Below are positions 25,516 to 32,297 of a DNA stretch of 38,276 nucleotides, piece after piece. Location: positions 1 to 38,276 of the forward strand of contig CANQGE010000014.1 in assembly GCA_947601495.1 (NCBI GenBank). Reading direction: 5' to 3'. The notes under the pieces were generated by a model. It was not told the DNA's origin, made no database searches, and worked only from the letters and a program-made list of their open reading frames with translations. Each line of letters begins with the position of its first letter. Position 1 is the stretch's first letter. Source of the stretch: an uncultured Clostridia bacterium (GTDB lineage Bacteria > Bacillota > Clostridia > TANB77 > CAG-508). Both the position numbers and the translations under genes were made by a program.

Positions 25516-25687
25516 TATCATAATACCCATAAAAAAGCAATATTTTTTTCGCTTTTTTTAAAAAACACATAAAATTATTATAAACATTATGAAAATAATA
25601 TTTTTTTATTCGTAATCAACAAATATTTGAAGATTTTCCTTACTTTCAATCTTTTAAAATAAATCTTTAAGTTATCAACTTAAAGAT
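25473..25687. repeat. Candidate invertible segment bounded by 25-bp inverted repeats
   Basis: The left repeat (25473-25497) and right repeat (25663-25687) are inverted copies identical at 23 of 25 positions. Each is nearly palindromic, with 9- to 11-base arms around the core AAGTTGATAACTT (left) or AAGTTATCAACTT (right). As direct repeats they match at only 20 of 25, with the asymmetric centre GAT/ATC reversed, so the inverted reading is the better one. The 165 bases between them are extremely AT-rich and hold no ORF. Arms around a short asymmetric core are the expected shape of tyrosine-recombinase sites, and the recombinase gene lies next door. Confidence 0.75.
25512..25540 (-). promoter_or_regulatory. 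Promoter-like sequence inside the invertible segment, pointing left (OFF)
   Basis: On the minus strand TTGCTT (25540-25535), a 17-base spacer and TATAAA (25517-25512), with TG one base before the -10 (extended -10). It now points back toward the recombinase gene. After inversion it would point right, with its start site just before the other repeat and about 50 bases before the first gene of the cassette. An A/T hairpin (AAAAAAGC/GCTTTTTT, 25531-25558) overlaps the -35. In such AT-rich DNA chance matches occur, so the support is moderate. Confidence 0.5.
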
Positions 25688-25711
25688 AAAAAAAGGAGGT
25701 AATATTTATAA

Positions 25712-25852
25712 ATGATTGATTACTATTGCAAATGTAAAGGGTGTAAATACATAGATCCTACAAACAGAAATGGATATAAGTGGTTTTGCGAATATTATGG
25801 TTCTTTTGAAGATCCCGACGAAGTAAAAGAATGTAAATTTTATCAAGAATAG
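25712..25852 (+). CDS. Small Cys-rich protein, first gene of the switch-controlled cassette
   Basis: A 46-residue ORF beginning MIDYYCKCKGCKYIDP. Cysteines fall at 6, 8, 11, 26 and 41 (CxCxxC, then WFCEYY and ECKFY). The pattern resembles small zinc-ribbon-like proteins of mobile regions, and it could also be a second peptide substrate of the radical SAM enzyme downstream. AAAGGAGG lies 12 bases before the ATG, directly after the right inverted repeat. The TAG stop overlaps the ribosome site of the next gene (TAGGAGG), indicating tight coupling. Confidence 0.65.
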   Translation: MIDYYCKCKGCKYIDPTNRNGYKWFCEYYGSFEDPDEVKECKFYQE

Positions 25853-25866
25853 GAGGTAATCATTAA

Positions 25867-26325
25867 ATGATTAAGGTAGAAGAAGAAAGATTATGTGGTA
25901 AATTAAAAGCCATAGAAATGATTTCAGATGATTTTTTAATTGACAGGATAAATCAGTATGCTAATGAAGCAGGAATACCAGTTACTGTTGAAAAAGGAAC
26001 AATAAAGGTAGGTGGCGGGTTATTTGCAAAGCCCGAACCATGCATTGTTGTATATAATAGTAAATTTCGTTCAAAATACTATAATTATGATATAGTGCAA
26101 AGGCAACAGGGAAACTATGTTTTTATTTCAATTTATTATGCAGGAATTAGTGAAAACTATAAAAGAAAAGTTTTTTCTGAAAATTCTAAAAGTCCACTTT
26201 ATGCAGCCTTAATAAAACCAAATGGTGCAAAACATGAGGCAGAACATGCTTATTATGATATTGTTGAAAGCGTAATAAATGATGCTATTGTTTCATCTGA
26301 AAAGCTTATAAAGCCTAATAGATGA
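25867..26325 (+). CDS. Hypothetical protein, single-domain paralogue of the 27959-29188 product
   Basis: A 152-residue cytoplasmic protein of unknown function. It aligns with the N-terminal part of the membrane protein three genes downstream. Shared features are a MIK start, FLIDRINQYANEAG (paralogue LIEKIYQIAQGEN), a beta strand with repeated Tyr, an LIKPN/VLKPN block and the ending YYDIVESVINDAI (paralogue YYDIATNIISQAI). The domain therefore occurs on both sides of the radical SAM gene. AGGAGG precedes the ATG at 10-base spacing. The last 30 bases are partly duplicated just beyond the stop. Confidence 0.7.
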   Translation: MIKVEEERLCGKLKAIEMISDDFLIDRINQYANEAGIPVTVEKGTIKVGGGLFAKPEPCIVVYNSKFRSKYYNYDIVQRQQGNYVFISIYYAGISENYKRKVFSENSKSPLYAALIKPNGAKHEAEHAYYDIVESVINDAIVSSEKLIKPNR

Positions 26326-26353
26326 TGCTATTGTTTTATCTAAAAAGCTTATA
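26281..26353 (+). repeat. Tandem partial duplication at the end of the 152-residue gene
   Basis: The 30 bases at 26281-26310 (GATGCTATTGTTTCATCTGA and on) recur at 26324-26353 with two differences, a period of 43 bases. The second copy follows the stop codon. It marks a recent slip or duplication just before the radical SAM gene. Confidence 0.8.
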
Positions 26354-26415
26354 TATTAAAATATATTGAATTAATTTAAAGAAATATGGTATCTAAAACA
26401 AAAGTGGAGGAAAAA

Positions 26416-27717
26416 GTGAAGCAATCAAAATACAATATTAAAGTAAAACTACCAAATGAAGAAAAATATTTAATTTATAATACTTTATACAAAGGATTAA
26501 TTTGCATTGAACCAGAATTTCTAGATGCTTTAGAAAATTGTAATAGTAAAACCCAAAAACAAAAAGAGGCTATAGAAAGTTTTAAAGAGCAAAAATTTAT
26601 TATTGAAGATGAGGAAAATGAATTTGAATTTTTAAAATATGAATTTTATAAAGCCATGTTCGATAATACAGAGCTAGTATTAACAATAGCACCAACTCTT
26701 GCTTGTAATTTTAGATGTCCTTATTGCTATGAAACAAGTAGAAGCAAAACTATTGATACTAAAGGAATACATGCCATTGTTGATTTTGTGATAGAAAGAT
26801 ATAAAGAAAACAATTTTAAAAAGTTAAAAGTAAATTGGTACGGAGGAGAACCATTATTAGCAATAAACGAAATAGAAGAAATCAGCAAGTTACTTATAGA
26901 GTTTTCTGAAAAAAATAATATAGAATATACTGCTAGAATGGTAACTAATGGTTCATTAATTAATGAAAATATAATTGAAATATTAAAAAGCATAAAAGTT
27001 AAAGACATACAAATAACAATAGATGGTTTAAAAGAAAACCATGATAAAAGAAGAATTTCTAAAGATGGAAAATCTACATTTGACCTTATAATTTCTAATA
27101 CCAAAAAAGCTATAAAAAGTGGCATTACTGTTGGAATTAGGATGAACACAGATGAAGTAAATAAAGATGATTATTCAAAATTAGTAAAAATATTTGAAAA
27201 CGATAAAGAAGTTTATGTATATATGGGACACTTAAGACAATATGATAATAATCTACGTAAACTAGAATATAATTTTTTTTCAAAAGAACGTTTTAGTAAT
27301 CTAGAATATGAAAATTTTGAAAAAATGAATCGTTCTATTGAAGATTTAGAAAATATCTTAGAATGCAAGAAAATATTTTGTTCAGCGACAATAGATAACA
27401 ATTTCATTATTGATGAAAAGTGTAATGTATATAAATGTTGGAATGATATAGGAAATGATAATAGGATTATCTTTAACCTAATGGAAAAACCAGAAAAAAG
27501 AGAAATAAATAAAATAGAACTAATGAAGTATATGGGATGGAATCCATTTAATCAAAAAGAATGCCAGAAATGTAAAGTGTTTCCTATATGTGCTGGAGGC
27601 TGTGCTTTTGAAACTAATAAAGATAAAGAAATATTTTGCTATCCACCAAAATATAATATAGAAAAATATATATTGAAGTATTATTATGAATTAAAAAATA
27701 TAAATAAAAACACATAA
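26416..27717 (+). CDS. Radical SAM/SPASM peptide-maturase-like enzyme
   Basis: Likely a RiPP maturase that uses S-adenosylmethionine and an iron-sulfur cluster to modify a small peptide. Counting from the in-frame ATG at 26386, the radical SAM motif is Cys107, Cys111 and Cys114 (CNFRCPYCYE), with WYGGEPLL near 149. A C-terminal SPASM region carries Cys346, Cys351, then CQKCKVFPICAGGC (393-406) and a last Cys near 417 for auxiliary clusters. Residues about 20-75 look like the N-terminal part of peptide-modifying members. I favour the GTG at 26416 because GGAGG lies 5 bases before it, whereas the ATG at 26386 has no ribosome site. The 41-residue Cys-rich peptide gene follows by 30 bases. It may belong with clostridial Clo7bot-type maturases, but I cannot confirm this. 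Confidence 0.85.
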   Translation: MKQSKYNIKVKLPNEEKYLIYNTLYKGLICIEPEFLDALENCNSKTQKQKEAIESFKEQKFIIEDEENEFEFLKYEFYKAMFDNTELVLTIAPTLACNFRCPYCYETSRSKTIDTKGIHAIVDFVIERYKENNFKKLKVNWYGGEPLLAINEIEEISKLLIEFSEKNNIEYTARMVTNGSLINENIIEILKSIKVKDIQITIDGLKENHDKRRISKDGKSTFDLIISNTKKAIKSGITVGIRMNTDEVNKDDYSKLVKIFENDKEVYVYMGHLRQYDNNLRKLEYNFFSKERFSNLEYENFEKMNRSIEDLENILECKKIFCSATIDNNFIIDEKCNVYKCWNDIGNDNRIIFNLMEKPEKREINKIELMKYMGWNPFNQKECQKCKVFPICAGGCAFETNKDKEIFCYPPKYNIEKYILKYYYELKNINKNT

Positions 27718-27747
27718 ATAGAACTTGTACGAAGGAGGTGATTTGAA

Positions 27748-27873
27748 ATGGAAGTTATAAAAAGAGCAGAAGTAAATAATAGGTATTCAGACAATTTTAT
27801 TAGAAGAGCAAGCTGTATAGGTTGTTTTTGTGATACTAAAAATTGTGGTGAATGCCCAAAAATATTAAAATAA
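27748..27873 (+). CDS. Candidate RiPP precursor peptide, Cys-rich
   Basis: A 41-residue ORF. The first 20 residues (MEVIKRAEVNNRYSDNFIRR) are charged and could be the leader. The C-terminal part is Cys-rich: Cys23, 26, 28, 33 and 36 in SCIGCFCDTKNCGEC. A very strong GAAGGAGGTGA ribosome site sits at good spacing, better than that of its neighbours, fitting a highly made substrate. It lies 30 bases after the radical SAM gene. The residues after each Cys could serve as thioether acceptors, giving a sactipeptide- or ranthipeptide-like product; this is inference. It is not a SCIFF peptide, which has six Cys in another pattern. No export gene is adjacent. Confidence 0.7.
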   Translation: MEVIKRAEVNNRYSDNFIRRASCIGCFCDTKNCGECPKILK

Positions 27874-27893
27874 TTTAGAAGAATAATTTTTGC

Positions 27894-27924
27894 AATATGC
27901 TACTAAATTAATTGGTAGCATATT
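27894..27924 (+). terminator. Hairpin between the precursor peptide gene and the next gene
   Basis: AATATGCTAC and GTAGCATATT form a perfect 10-bp stem with an 11-base loop, 20 bases after the peptide stop. The T tract after it is short. It may be a partial terminator or an RNA-stabilising hairpin that raises peptide mRNA relative to the downstream gene. Confidence 0.55.
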
Positions 27925-27958
27925 ATTTTATGGTGAGTATATAAGAGAGGTAATGAGA

Positions 27959-29188
27959 TTGATAAAATTAAAAAGATATAAACTTATAAGGAAAATAAAA
28001 ACAAAAAATAAATTACCAGAAATAGAATTGATTGAAAAAATATATCAAATAGCTCAAGGAGAAAATATAGGAATTAAAATAGAACAAGATCAAATAAAAT
28101 TAGATAGCAATGATGCTCAAACCGGAATAACTATAAAAAATTCTGTATATGAAAACAGTTATTACTATTATGTTATAATACAAAACAAAGTGGGTATATA
28201 TAATTTTATATATTTATATATAACTGGAAAAAGTAAAAATTTGGATAATAGTGAAAAATCTAAAATATTAAATGAAAATTCAAAAAAATTGAAAAGAGAT
28301 TTAGACAATAGAGTAGAAAGTGGCAGTAATTTTATTGGACTTGCATTTATGGGGACGAGCATTGCAAAAATAAGATCTATTGTGCTAAAGCCAAATGAGA
28401 AAAAAATTCAAGAGGAAAAGAGATATTATGATATAGCAACTAATATCATTAGTCAAGCTATTATGAATTTTGAAAGTAAATATGGTATATTACTAGAAAG
28501 AGAAAGCAATGACAATTTAGATACAAGCAGAAATACTGTAGAATCAAAATCTAATGTTCCACCAAGTCCAAAAAAACAAATAAAAAAGATGTTAAAAGAT
28601 AAGAATTTCTCAGGAAAAATGGTTGGTTTTGCAATTCTTATGATAATCGTTTTTCTTTTAATAAATGATGGCAAACAGGAAACAACCTATTATTATAATA
28701 CAAATAATGAAACTTCTAATAATTTTAATATTGATAATTCCCTAAGCTATACAATTGAAAATTTGAATTATATAATACCAAATGAATTATATGATAGTAG
28801 TAAATATAATTATATTCCAATGGTACAAGATACGATACGTTGGATTGATTTATCAACAGATCTATTTTATGATGTAGATATATTTTTGGAAACAAATTGT
28901 GAGACAGAAGAAGAATATTATGAAGCCCTTAAAAACTTTGACGAAAATCCAACAATTGGAAAATTAGAAGAAGAAAATATAAATGGAACAATATGGAAAA
29001 AAGCAGAAATATCTTATACTACTTTTAGTGATGAAGGAGAAGAAAATACTATTGAATTTCGCTATTTTGTTAAATATAAAGGTAAATTATATGTAGCAAC
29101 ATTTGTTATAGTACAAGAAGAAAACAACCATAATAATTATGATACAACTATTTTTAGAAAAATAAGACAGTCACTTAAATTTAAATAA
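27959..29188 (+). CDS. Two-part membrane protein: paralogous domain, membrane segment, secreted domain
   Basis: Function unknown. About 409 residues from the TTG at 27959, which has AGAGAGG 8 bases upstream and gives the same MIK start as its paralogue; the open frame extends further upstream without a better start. Residues about 1-170 form the domain shared with the 152-residue protein upstream. A Ser, Asn and Lys linker follows, then one membrane segment (MVGFAILMIIVFLLI, near 220-235). The outer domain (about 265-409) has alternating strands such as YTIENLNYIIPNELYD and FRYFVKYKGKLYVATFVIV. It looks like the PsbP/Mog1-like small domains of clostridial lipoproteins. It could be a sensor or immunity protein of the peptide cassette. 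Confidence 0.65.
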   Translation: MIKLKRYKLIRKIKTKNKLPEIELIEKIYQIAQGENIGIKIEQDQIKLDSNDAQTGITIKNSVYENSYYYYVIIQNKVGIYNFIYLYITGKSKNLDNSEKSKILNENSKKLKRDLDNRVESGSNFIGLAFMGTSIAKIRSIVLKPNEKKIQEEKRYYDIATNIISQAIMNFESKYGILLERESNDNLDTSRNTVESKSNVPPSPKKQIKKMLKDKNFSGKMVGFAILMIIVFLLINDGKQETTYYYNTNNETSNNFNIDNSLSYTIENLNYIIPNELYDSSKYNYIPMVQDTIRWIDLSTDLFYDVDIFLETNCETEEEYYEALKNFDENPTIGKLEEENINGTIWKKAEISYTTFSDEGEENTIEFRYFVKYKGKLYVATFVIVQEENNHNNYDTTIFRKIRQSLKFK

Positions 29189-29264
29189 AAAGAAGTTTAC
29201 TATAACTATGAAGTAAACCTAAATTGTTAGACAAAAAGTTTAGCAAGGAGGATTCTGCTTTATT

Positions 29265-29357
29265 ATGAAAGATGAAATCTCCAGTATTTCTCAAAAAACA
29301 AATAATGTTTTTTTATTAATAATAAAATTTGCAATTTTTAGTCGAAATAATATATAA
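29265..29357 (+). CDS. Possible 30-residue ORF in the gap before the NUDIX gene
   Basis: MKDEISSISQKTNNVFLLII continues for ten more residues and ends at 29357. A strong AAGGAGG lies upstream but 13 bases away, which is long. The 3' end overlaps the NUDIX promoter. The C-terminal half is hydrophobic. It is weakly supported and may not be translated. Confidence 0.25.
   Translation: MKDEISSISQKTNNVFLLIIKFAIFSRNNI
29328..29357 (+). promoter_or_regulatory. Promoter of the NUDIX gene
   Basis: TTGCAA, an 18-base spacer and a perfect TATAAT, ending about 40 bases before the coding start. Confidence 0.65.
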
Positions 29358-29396
29358 TAGTAAAAAAGTGGGGGAAATAAAAAGGAGATGTTTTAT

Positions 29397-29903
29397 ATGG
29401 AAGTTTGGGATTTATATGATGAAAATAAAAATGTAACTGGAAAATATTGCATAAGAGGAAATGAAATTCCAGATAATTATTATCATTTAGTTGTTCATGT
29501 ATGGATAAAGAATAGTGAAGGAAAATATTTAGTTTCACAAAGATCAGAAAGCAGACCTACTTTTCCGTTAATGTGGGAATGTGTTGGTGGTTCAGTATTG
29601 AAAGACGAAAATAGTTTGGAAGGAGCAATAAGAGAAACTAAAGAAGAAGTAGGAATAGACTTTAAGAAATCAGAAGGAAAAATGGTATATAGTGAAATTA
29701 GGAAAAAAGTTGGCGGAAAAAAATATAATGATATTATGGACGTTTGGCTATTTGAATATAATGGGGAAGTTAATTTAAAAAATGCAACAACTGACGAAGT
29801 TAGAGATGTTAAATGGATGAGAAAAGAAGAAATAAAAGAATTACTAAAAAACAATAAATTAGTTCCGACACTAGATTATTTTTTTGATGAAATAAATATA
29901 TGA
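29397..29903 (+). CDS. NUDIX hydrolase
   Basis: Hydrolyses a nucleoside diphosphate linked to another group; the substrate is not readable from sequence. The full Nudix box is present (G-x5-E-x7-REUxEExGU): it runs from GSVLKDE through GAIRETKEEVGI, at about residues 63-85. N-terminal MEVWDLYDENKNVTGK and VHVWIKNSEGKYLVSQRS resemble isopentenyl-diphosphate isomerase-like and YfcD-like Nudix proteins. I place the start at the ATG at 29397 because GGAG abuts the ATG at 29388. Monocistronic, with its own promoter and terminator. Confidence 0.88.
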   Translation: MEVWDLYDENKNVTGKYCIRGNEIPDNYYHLVVHVWIKNSEGKYLVSQRSESRPTFPLMWECVGGSVLKDENSLEGAIRETKEEVGIDFKKSEGKMVYSEIRKKVGGKKYNDIMDVWLFEYNGEVNLKNATTDEVRDVKWMRKEEIKELLKNNKLVPTLDYFFDEINI

Positions 29904-29929
29904 GGGCTTACCAAAAATGGTAGGCTCTT
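29902..29929 (+). terminator. Terminator-like hairpin after the NUDIX gene
   Basis: GAGGGCTTACCA and TGGTAGGCTCTT pair over 12 positions (three G-T) around AAAA, starting at the stop codon. The T tract is weak. Confidence 0.6.
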
Positions 29930-29951
29930 AATATTATAAGGAGTAATAAAA

Positions 29952-30077
29952 ATGCAAATAAATGTAGGATGTTTTTATTTTATAAAAGATTCATTTTTTA
30001 ATATTATAGATGATTTAGAGTTGATGAAAAATATTATATTTTCTAATATTGACAAAATATTAGAACAATTATTATAA
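29952..30077 (+). CDS. 41-residue ORF, possible remnant of a type III TA toxin N-terminus
   Basis: MQINVGCFYFIKDSFFNIID followed by 21 residues ending KILEQLL. A proper AAGGAG ribosome site lies 8 bases from the ATG. The opening (hydrophobic strand, FYFIKD, FF, then a leucine-methionine-lysine-asparagine stretch) reminds me of the N-termini of small clostridial toxins of the ToxN/AbiQ or CptN kind, which are about 150 residues or more. If so this is a truncated copy. No repeat array precedes it here. The match is from memory and tentative. Confidence 0.4.
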   Translation: MQINVGCFYFIKDSFFNIIDDLELMKNIIFSNIDKILEQLL

Positions 30078-30202
30078 CTTTAATCTTTGAAACAATTAAA
30101 AATTATAAATGTTCGTTGAAAATATATAAAATTTATGATATTACAGTAATAGAATAATAAATAAAGTGTTCAATAAAAAATTAAAAGAAAACAGGAGAAA
30201 GA

Positions 30203-31231
30203 ATGAAAAAGTACCAAATTTTAGAAGAATTAGTAAAGTTTAATACTATTAAAGATAAAGACAATAAAAATATATTAAACTATATAGAAAATATTTTAAA
30301 AGAAAAAGGGTTTACAGTTCAATATAAAAGTAAATTATTGATAATGAGTTACGGAAAAAATCCTACATTTGGTTTTCTAGGTCATACAGATACAGTTGAA
30401 TACATAGATGGATGGAATACAAATCCATTTATTCTTACTGATAAAATGGATAAACTATATGGCTTAGGTTCATGCGATATGAAAGGGGGAATAGCTGCCA
30501 TACTCGATGCAATAAATGATATTGATTTAAGCCAAGTAAAAAATGGGATAAAACTATATTTTACATATGATGAAGAAATTAATTTTAGTGGAATTAATGA
30601 ATTAGTAAAAAACAACGAAAAATTTCCCGATTTTATGGTTTTTGGCGAACCTACTAATAATGAGATTGTTATAGGAAGTAAAGGATTATTGCAATTTGAT
30701 TTATATTTTAAAGGTATAAAAACTCATTCTAGTACTCCAGATAAGGGGAAAAGTGCAAATTTAAATGCTATACATTTCTTAAGCGAACTTGAAAATTTTT
30801 ATTTAAAAAACATAAAAAAAGATATAAATATGAATTACGAAATACCTTATACTACTATGAATATAGGACTTTTAAATGGTGGAAGTTCACAAAATTCTAT
30901 ACCTGCAAAATGCTATGCTTCATTAGATTTTAGGTTAATAGATTCTAATCATTCTAAATTAATCTTAGATGAAATTAAAGAGTTATGCCCAAAATATGAT
31001 AGTGAATATAAGATAACAATAAATATAGAACCGTTTATAAATAATGTTAATTTACAAAACAATGGAAAAACATCAAATTTTATTACTGAAGCAAGCTTTA
31101 TAAATTGTAAAAATAAAATAATTTTAGGTTTAGGTCCTATAACAGCTCACGAAATAGACGAGCATATAGATAAAAAAAGTTATGATCAATTAATAAATCA
31201 ATATAAAATCTTAATTAAAAAATTTGCATAA
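30203..31231 (+). CDS. M20-family metallopeptidase (ArgE/DapE-like)
   Basis: Zinc-dependent deacylase or peptidase of the M20 family, cytoplasmic. Metal and catalytic residues are visible: His61 and Asp63 in LGHTDTVE, Asp92 in GSCDMKGG, Glu124-Glu125 in TYDEE, a Glu near 149 in FGEPTN, and His316 in ITAHEIDEHI. The inserted dimerisation domain (about 160-270) includes KGIKTHSSTPDKGKSANLNA. At 342 residues it is slightly shorter than typical ArgE/DapE. The exact substrate (acetylornithine, succinyl-diaminopimelate or another peptide) cannot be fixed, and no arginine or lysine genes are adjacent. A weak promoter (TTGAAA at 30116, TATTAC at 30139) precedes it. Confidence 0.88.
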   Translation: MKKYQILEELVKFNTIKDKDNKNILNYIENILKEKGFTVQYKSKLLIMSYGKNPTFGFLGHTDTVEYIDGWNTNPFILTDKMDKLYGLGSCDMKGGIAAILDAINDIDLSQVKNGIKLYFTYDEEINFSGINELVKNNEKFPDFMVFGEPTNNEIVIGSKGLLQFDLYFKGIKTHSSTPDKGKSANLNAIHFLSELENFYLKNIKKDINMNYEIPYTTMNIGLLNGGSSQNSIPAKCYASLDFRLIDSNHSKLILDEIKELCPKYDSEYKITINIEPFINNVNLQNNGKTSNFITEASFINCKNKIILGLGPITAHEIDEHIDKKSYDQLINQYKILIKKFA

Positions 31232-31242
31232 AATTGTACTAT

Positions 31243-31271
31243 TTGAAAAGATATAACCATTGTTATATAAT
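31243..31271 (+). promoter_or_regulatory. Promoter of the unknown-serpin gene pair
   Basis: TTGAAA (31243-31248), a 17-base spacer and TATAAT (31266-31271). Confidence 0.75.
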
Positions 31272-31321
31272 ATTAATATAAAAGATTTATTAAATAAGAA
31301 TATGAAAGAGGAAAATAATTT

Positions 31322-32281
31322 ATGAGAGATTCAAATAAAAAATGGTTTCAAGCACCAATATATACTAGAAAATTATATTTTAAAAATGCAAGTGAATGTA
31401 TAGAAAGAAAGTGTGGTAGAGGCAAATTTTCTATACAAGAACTATTAGAAAAAATATCACCTAAAAATAATAATTTGAAACATACAATGAGATTAAGCAA
31501 CGTACCAAGAAGTTTAATACATTATGGCAGAAAGGGTGATACAATTGATAGAGATTATATGTTTTATATATATGCTCAAAACTTTATGAGAGAACATTCA
31601 AGTTCTAATACTTTGTTCATTAATTATACTGGTCATTCAGGACCAGTTGCGGCTGCTTTAGCCGAACACAATATTCCAACATACTGGCAAATGGATCTAT
31701 CAGAGGATAATATAGCTGAAGATAGAATACTTGGCCAAATACAAGATTACATTAACATTATAACCAAAAATGAAAACACTAATAATTCAAATCTTGCACT
31801 TATGTTAGAACCACCTCATAGTTTTATTCCAACAGTAATACAATCTGCTTTACCTTCTATAGAGGCATTAAAACTTCAAAAAATAAGAAAAATTGTTATT
31901 TTTACAGAAGATCCATTCGGAGAAGAAACAAATGAATGCCCTAATTCAGATACATTTTTTTTAGGTATAAAAAGTTTTGTTGATAAATTAACTCAGTCAG
32001 GATTTGAAATCGAATTTGTTGGTCTGGATTGCAAAGATAAAAGTCAACAAAATTCTGATTTTATATGTCCTGATAAAGAAAAAATCGTAGATCTTTCTGA
32101 ATATGAACAAAATTTTGATGTAGCTACAATAGAAGCAACAGAACCTTTTACAATGGATAGAAGGGAAGAAGAAACAATTTCAATATCAGAACTACTAAAA
32201 AAAGCTTTGGCTTCTAGTATTTCAAGACATGCTATAGATGAAGAAGAAAAAGAAGATGATGACCACAGCAATGAAAAATAA
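31322..32281 (+). CDS. Hypothetical protein paired with the serpin
   Basis: A 319-residue cytoplasmic protein I do not recognise. The central part has alternating strands and helices, with the conspicuous INYTGHSGPVAAALAEHNIP near 100-119, LALMLEPPHSF near 160 and KIVIFTEDPFGEE near 190. This suggests a Rossmann-like or nucleotide-binding fold without a P-loop. The C-terminus is strongly acidic (DEEEKEDDDHSNEK). A GAGG ribosome site precedes the ATG. The serpin gene starts 16 bases after the stop, so they form an operon, though no functional link is evident. Confidence 0.65.
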   Translation: MRDSNKKWFQAPIYTRKLYFKNASECIERKCGRGKFSIQELLEKISPKNNNLKHTMRLSNVPRSLIHYGRKGDTIDRDYMFYIYAQNFMREHSSSNTLFINYTGHSGPVAAALAEHNIPTYWQMDLSEDNIAEDRILGQIQDYINIITKNENTNNSNLALMLEPPHSFIPTVIQSALPSIEALKLQKIRKIVIFTEDPFGEETNECPNSDTFFLGIKSFVDKLTQSGFEIEFVGLDCKDKSQQNSDFICPDKEKIVDLSEYEQNFDVATIEATEPFTMDRREEETISISELLKKALASSISRHAIDEEEKEDDDHSNEK

Positions 32282-32297
32282 TAAAAAGGAGTTTTAA

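Noticed and set aside
25627-25660. Right-pointing promoter TTGAAG ... TAAAAT inside the invertible segment
   Set aside because: The spacer is 22 bases, too long for sigma-A, so I do not count it as an active promoter for the cassette in the present orientation.
25473-25687. Direct-repeat attachment sites of an integrated element
   Set aside because: The repeats fit better as inverted (23/25) than direct (20/25), and only 165 non-coding bases lie between them.
27748-27873. SCIFF-type precursor peptide
   Set aside because: SCIFF peptides carry six cysteines in a conserved pattern; this one has five in CxxCxC-x4-CxxC.
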